Source: a virus. From it: a stretch of 39,629 bases of DNA. A program made the position numbers and the translations under genes. Location: IMG/VR virus record IMGVR_UViG_3300044765_000089, positions 1-39,629 of that record. One strand, 5' to 3'. A model generated the notes under the pieces. It was not told the origin of the DNA, did no database searches, and saw only the letters and a list, made by a program, of their open reading frames with translations. This document shows, in pieces, positions 37,813 to 39,629 of this stretch. Within the stretch, counting starts at the first letter, position 1. Every line of letters starts with the position of its first letter.

Positions 37813-37876
37813 AAGTCCATTGAGCTGAACTTACAAGTCCAGTGCTATTGACTTCCGAGTCTAGTGTACTAGACTT
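37813..37876. promoter_or_regulatory. Left-type operators (three copies, 22-bp spacing)
   Basis: Three 20-bp dyads start at 37813, 37835 and 37857, exactly 22 bp apart (about two helical turns). The third contains the perfect dyad AGTCTAGT-GT-ACTAGACT. They share consensus with the pair at 36183-36226. They cover the + early promoter. Confidence 0.82.
37848..37875 (+). promoter_or_regulatory. Predicted + early promoter (PL-like)
   Basis: TTGACT (37848-37853) and TAGACT (37870-37875) are 16 bp apart. Both are inside operators two and three, so repressor binding would block it. It faces the recombination/integration operon beginning at 37917. Confidence 0.65.
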
Positions 37877-37916
37877 TCTCCAACGCCGGACACCATGCCC
37901 GGCGAGGAGAGAAGCC

Positions 37917-38129
37917 ATGGTCAACATCGTCTTCAGCTCTGAGGCCATCCAGGCCAAGAGCGCCTATCCCGCCAACGTCACCGTCGTCGGTTTCGACAAC
38001 GGCGGGATCAACCTCAACATCGCCGGCAATGGCTCGTCCCACACGACGTTCCTGGACGTGCTGGGTGCGCATGCCCTGATCGAAGCCCTGACGAACGCGC
38101 TGAACCGCGTTGAGCAGGTGCAGCCATGA
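37917..38129 (+). CDS. First gene of the + early operon, 70 aa
   Basis: ATG 37917 is preceded by GAGGAGAG. The protein (MVNIVFSSEAIQAKSAYPAN) has two beta segments and a C-terminal helix (VLGAHALIEALTNALNRVEQ). No family is recognised. As first gene of the + operon it may block host functions or regulate lysis-lysogeny. Confidence 0.7.
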   Translation: MVNIVFSSEAIQAKSAYPANVTVVGFDNGGINLNIAGNGSSHTTFLDVLGAHALIEALTNALNRVEQVQP

Positions 38130-38338
38130 ACATCGCCTACTACGCCGAGCAACTCGGCAACGTCTTCCGGGGCGAAGCGGTCAACCTCGATACGTACGAG
38201 ACCGTGTTTCGCACCCCTGGCACCTACCCCGATCTGCAGATCGCACAGATGGCCGCGCAACGGATGTATGCGGCACGAGTCAATGCGGCGAAGGAACGGG
38301 AATATGCCGCCCTCCCCCGCACCGGAGCCTCTGCATGA
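38126..38338 (+). CDS. Hypothetical early protein, 70 aa
   Basis: The start overlaps the upstream stop (ATGA) and the stop overlaps the next start. It reads MNIAYYAEQLGNVFRGEAVN, with a helix QIAQMAAQRMYAARVNAAKE. Its role is unknown. Confidence 0.68.
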   Translation: MNIAYYAEQLGNVFRGEAVNLDTYETVFRTPGTYPDLQIAQMAAQRMYAARVNAAKEREYAALPRTGASA

Positions 38339-38598
38339 ACGCGCAGGCGAAGAGGGTGGATGTGCGCCCGATCACCATCGGCACGCAGTGGCTTGATCGC
38401 AACGGTCGCGAGTGCAAGGTCATCGACATCTACACGACGACCAGCACTGCTGGGTGCGTCATCAGCGTCGAGTACCTGAGCTTCCACAAGTTTATGGGTC
38501 AGCGCGTGGAACACACGGATTGCGCCACGACGATCCGCATGGGCATGGCTCGGCTGGCTGAGCGCAACTCCCTTTGTGGAGGTCGAAGCAATGGCTGA
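38335..38598 (+). CDS. Hypothetical early protein, 87 aa
   Basis: Coupled start (ATGA). The product has RPITIGTQWLDRNGRECKVI and AGCVISVEYLSFHKFMGQRV, a beta-rich pattern seen in small phage proteins (DIY-x-V-Y-F-MGQ type). Function unknown. Confidence 0.68.
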   Translation: MNAQAKRVDVRPITIGTQWLDRNGRECKVIDIYTTTSTAGCVISVEYLSFHKFMGQRVEHTDCATTIRMGMARLAERNSLCGGRSNG

Positions 38599-38815
38599 GC
38601 GTCTAGGCCTGCTCGATGGCCTCCGCAAGTTCGAGCGCACGTTCATGGTGGCCGGCCTGCAAGAGGAAGCGGCAGCCATCGCCGGCATCTTCTCGATGGC
38701 AGAGGACTTGATTGCCTTCGCGCAGGACGCCGACTGCAACTGCCGTCCGTCCACAGAGAAGTACGAAGCCCACACCTGCCGCCGCTGTGAACTGCTGGCG
38801 AGGATTGAGCCGTGA
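38591..38815 (+). CDS. Hypothetical early protein with C-terminal cysteines, 74 aa
   Basis: ATG 38591 overlaps the upstream stop and follows GGAGGTCG. A helical N-terminus (ERLGLLDGLRKFERTFMVAG) leads to CNCRPSTEKYEAHTCRRCE, four cysteines that could bind zinc. A GTG upstream (38576) is possible. Function unknown. Confidence 0.65.
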   Translation: MAERLGLLDGLRKFERTFMVAGLQEEAAAIAGIFSMAEDLIAFAQDADCNCRPSTEKYEAHTCRRCELLARIEP

Positions 38816-39003
38816 GCGCCCAACTCCGAGTGATCCAGGGCGATCACAAGCGCCCCGTGCTGCCGCCCGAAACCATCTACGCCTGCAAGGTCGCTCGCGT
38901 GCATGGCGGCTTTCCCCAATACATCCGTTACGTAGGCCCCTGGGGCGGATGGAAGCGAATTGATGCCGAACTGACCGTTGTCTCTTGGAGGATGCGCAAA
39001 TGA
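38812..39003 (+). CDS. Hypothetical early protein, 63 aa
   Basis: Starts at GTG 38812, overlapping the preceding stop (GTGA). Its stop overlaps the next ATG. It reads MSAQLRVIQGDHKRPVLPPE and is aromatic (YIRYVGPWGGWKRID). Function unknown. Confidence 0.62.
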   Translation: MSAQLRVIQGDHKRPVLPPETIYACKVARVHGGFPQYIRYVGPWGGWKRIDAELTVVSWRMRK

Positions 39004-39629
39004 GCAATACGGATAAGCCCATCGTGTCCTACAAGGGCTTCGACAAGAACCTCAAGTGCCGCGATTTTCAGTACGAGATCGGCAAGGAATACGTGCACGA
39101 CGGCGAAGCCAAGGCGTGCAGCAGTGGTTTCCACGCCTGCGAGTATCCGCTGGATGTCTTCGGCTACTACGCCCCGGCAGATTCGCGATTCGCCATCGTT
39201 GAGCAGAGCGGCCAGTTGTCGCGGCATGACGATGATTCGAAGGTCGCCAGCACCAAGATCAAGGTGACCGCCGAGATTGGCTTGCCGGGTCTCATTAAGG
39301 CAGCCGTCGAATACACCACATCGCGAGCCAAGCCGGTGAAGGGATCGGTGACACGCAAGGATGGTGCTGCGTGTGGTGCGACGGGCTACCGGGGCGCAGC
39401 GAGTGCGACGGGCGACCAGGGCGCGGCGAGTGCGACGGGCTACCGGGGCGCAGCGAGTGCGACGGGCTACCGGGGCGCAGCGAGTGCGACGGGCTACCGG
39501 GGCGCAGCGAGTGCGACGGGCTACCGGGGCGCAGCGAGTGCGACGGGCGACCAGGGCGCGGCGAGTGCGACGGGCTACCGGGGCGCAGCGAGTGCGACGG
39601 GCGACCAGGGCGCGGCGAGTGCGACGGGC
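39000..39629 (+). CDS. Nonapeptide-repeat phage protein, N-terminal part (continues at base 1)
   Basis: ATG 39000 overlaps the upstream stop (ATGA). The N-terminal domain (residues about 1-125; SYKGFDKNLKCRDFQYEIGK, SSGFHACEYPLDVFGYYAP, KVASTKIKVTAEIGLPGLIK) is the DUF7666-type phage module. From residue about 126 a tandem repeat with period nine follows (SATGYRGAA and SATGDQGAA). Bases 39503-39629 repeat 1-127, and the gene continues in frame at base 2 to 319, so the whole protein is about 273 residues. It may form a rigid beta-solenoid stalk. Function unknown. Confidence 0.85.
   Translation, partial: MSNTDKPIVSYKGFDKNLKCRDFQYEIGKEYVHDGEAKACSSGFHACEYPLDVFGYYAPADSRFAIVEQSGQLSRHDDDSKVASTKIKVTAEIGLPGLIKAAVEYTTSRAKPVKGSVTRKDGAACGATGYRGAASATGDQGAASATGYRGAASATGYRGAASATGYRGAASATGYRGAASATGDQGAASATGYRGAASATGDQGAASATG
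39375..39629 (+). repeat. 27-bp tandem repeat array inside the gene
   Basis: Nine full 27-bp units plus a partial one begin at 39375. Unit order is A, B, A, A, A, A, B, A, B, where A encodes SATGYRGAA and B encodes SATGDQGAA. On the left side two A-B pairs and one changed unit follow. Runs of identical units may be miscounted by short-read assembly. Confidence 0.9.
39503..39629. repeat. Right copy of 127-bp terminal direct repeat (assembly seam)
   Basis: Identical to bases 1-127. Removing one copy gives a circle of 39,502 bp and keeps the repeat-protein frame open. Confidence 0.92.

Noticed and set aside
39375-39629. CRISPR array look of the 27-bp repeats
   Set aside because: Units are head-to-tail with no spacers, and all are in frame within a protein.

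Overview
The window is a temperate, P22-like podovirus (short-tailed phage) genome, assembled as a closed circle. The first 127 bases (1-127) and last 127 bases (39503-39629) are identical, and one gene (39000 through the seam to 319) reads in frame once that overlap is removed. The true circle is therefore about 39,502 bp. A 127-bp end overlap is what a de Bruijn assembler with k=127 leaves on a circular or circularly permuted molecule, which fits headful packaging. The host is not visible directly. The GC-rich, tightly overlapping genes and an attP core copying the 3' half of a tRNA-Pro(GGG) gene suggest a proteobacterium, perhaps a xanthomonad- or Burkholderia-like host (inference).

Layout, lambda style. 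The immunity region (about 35751-37917) holds a CI-like repressor on + (36249-36911). It is flanked by two operator clusters that share a 20-bp dyad: two copies at 36183-36226 and three at exact 22-bp spacing at 37813-37876. A promoter with the same TTGACT/TAGACT hexamers fires outward from each cluster. The + arm (37917, across the seam, to 7957) carries small early genes, a nonapeptide-repeat protein, an SSB-like protein, a PD-(D/E)XK nuclease, a densely folded intergenic stretch, accessory genes, an HNH endonuclease, a DNA methyltransferase, a probable excisionase and the integrase. Arm-type repeats and attP follow (7955-8083).

The - arm (36110 down to 8207) starts with a small regulator. 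Next comes a DUF1376 replication protein whose gene contains five 11-bp iterons and a hexamer tract (probable origin), then nin-type genes (NinB, YbcO-like, PDDEXK), a dATP/dGTP diphosphohydrolase-like gene, a second HNH gene, a DEDD exonuclease and a candidate late regulator. The lysis cassette follows: holin, SAR endolysin, an unusual lipoprotein trypsin-like protease, and Rz/Rz1.

The morphogenesis block runs terS, terL, portal, scaffold, coat, gp4-like, gp10-like (split by inserted carbohydrate-binding-like domains), a 2OG hydroxylase plus cupin pair, three ejection proteins and a tail-fibre cluster ending in a LamG protein. Two small membrane-protein genes on the opposite strand (11431-11872) look like morons.

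Most genes overlap by 1-11 bases (ATGA, GTGA, TAATG), and I used these overlaps to choose starts. The best candidates for new biology are the split gp10 with inserted domains, the hydroxylase-cupin pair, the lysis-cassette protease, the apparently non-cleavable repressor with its periodic operators, and the folded intergenic region at 2246-2666.
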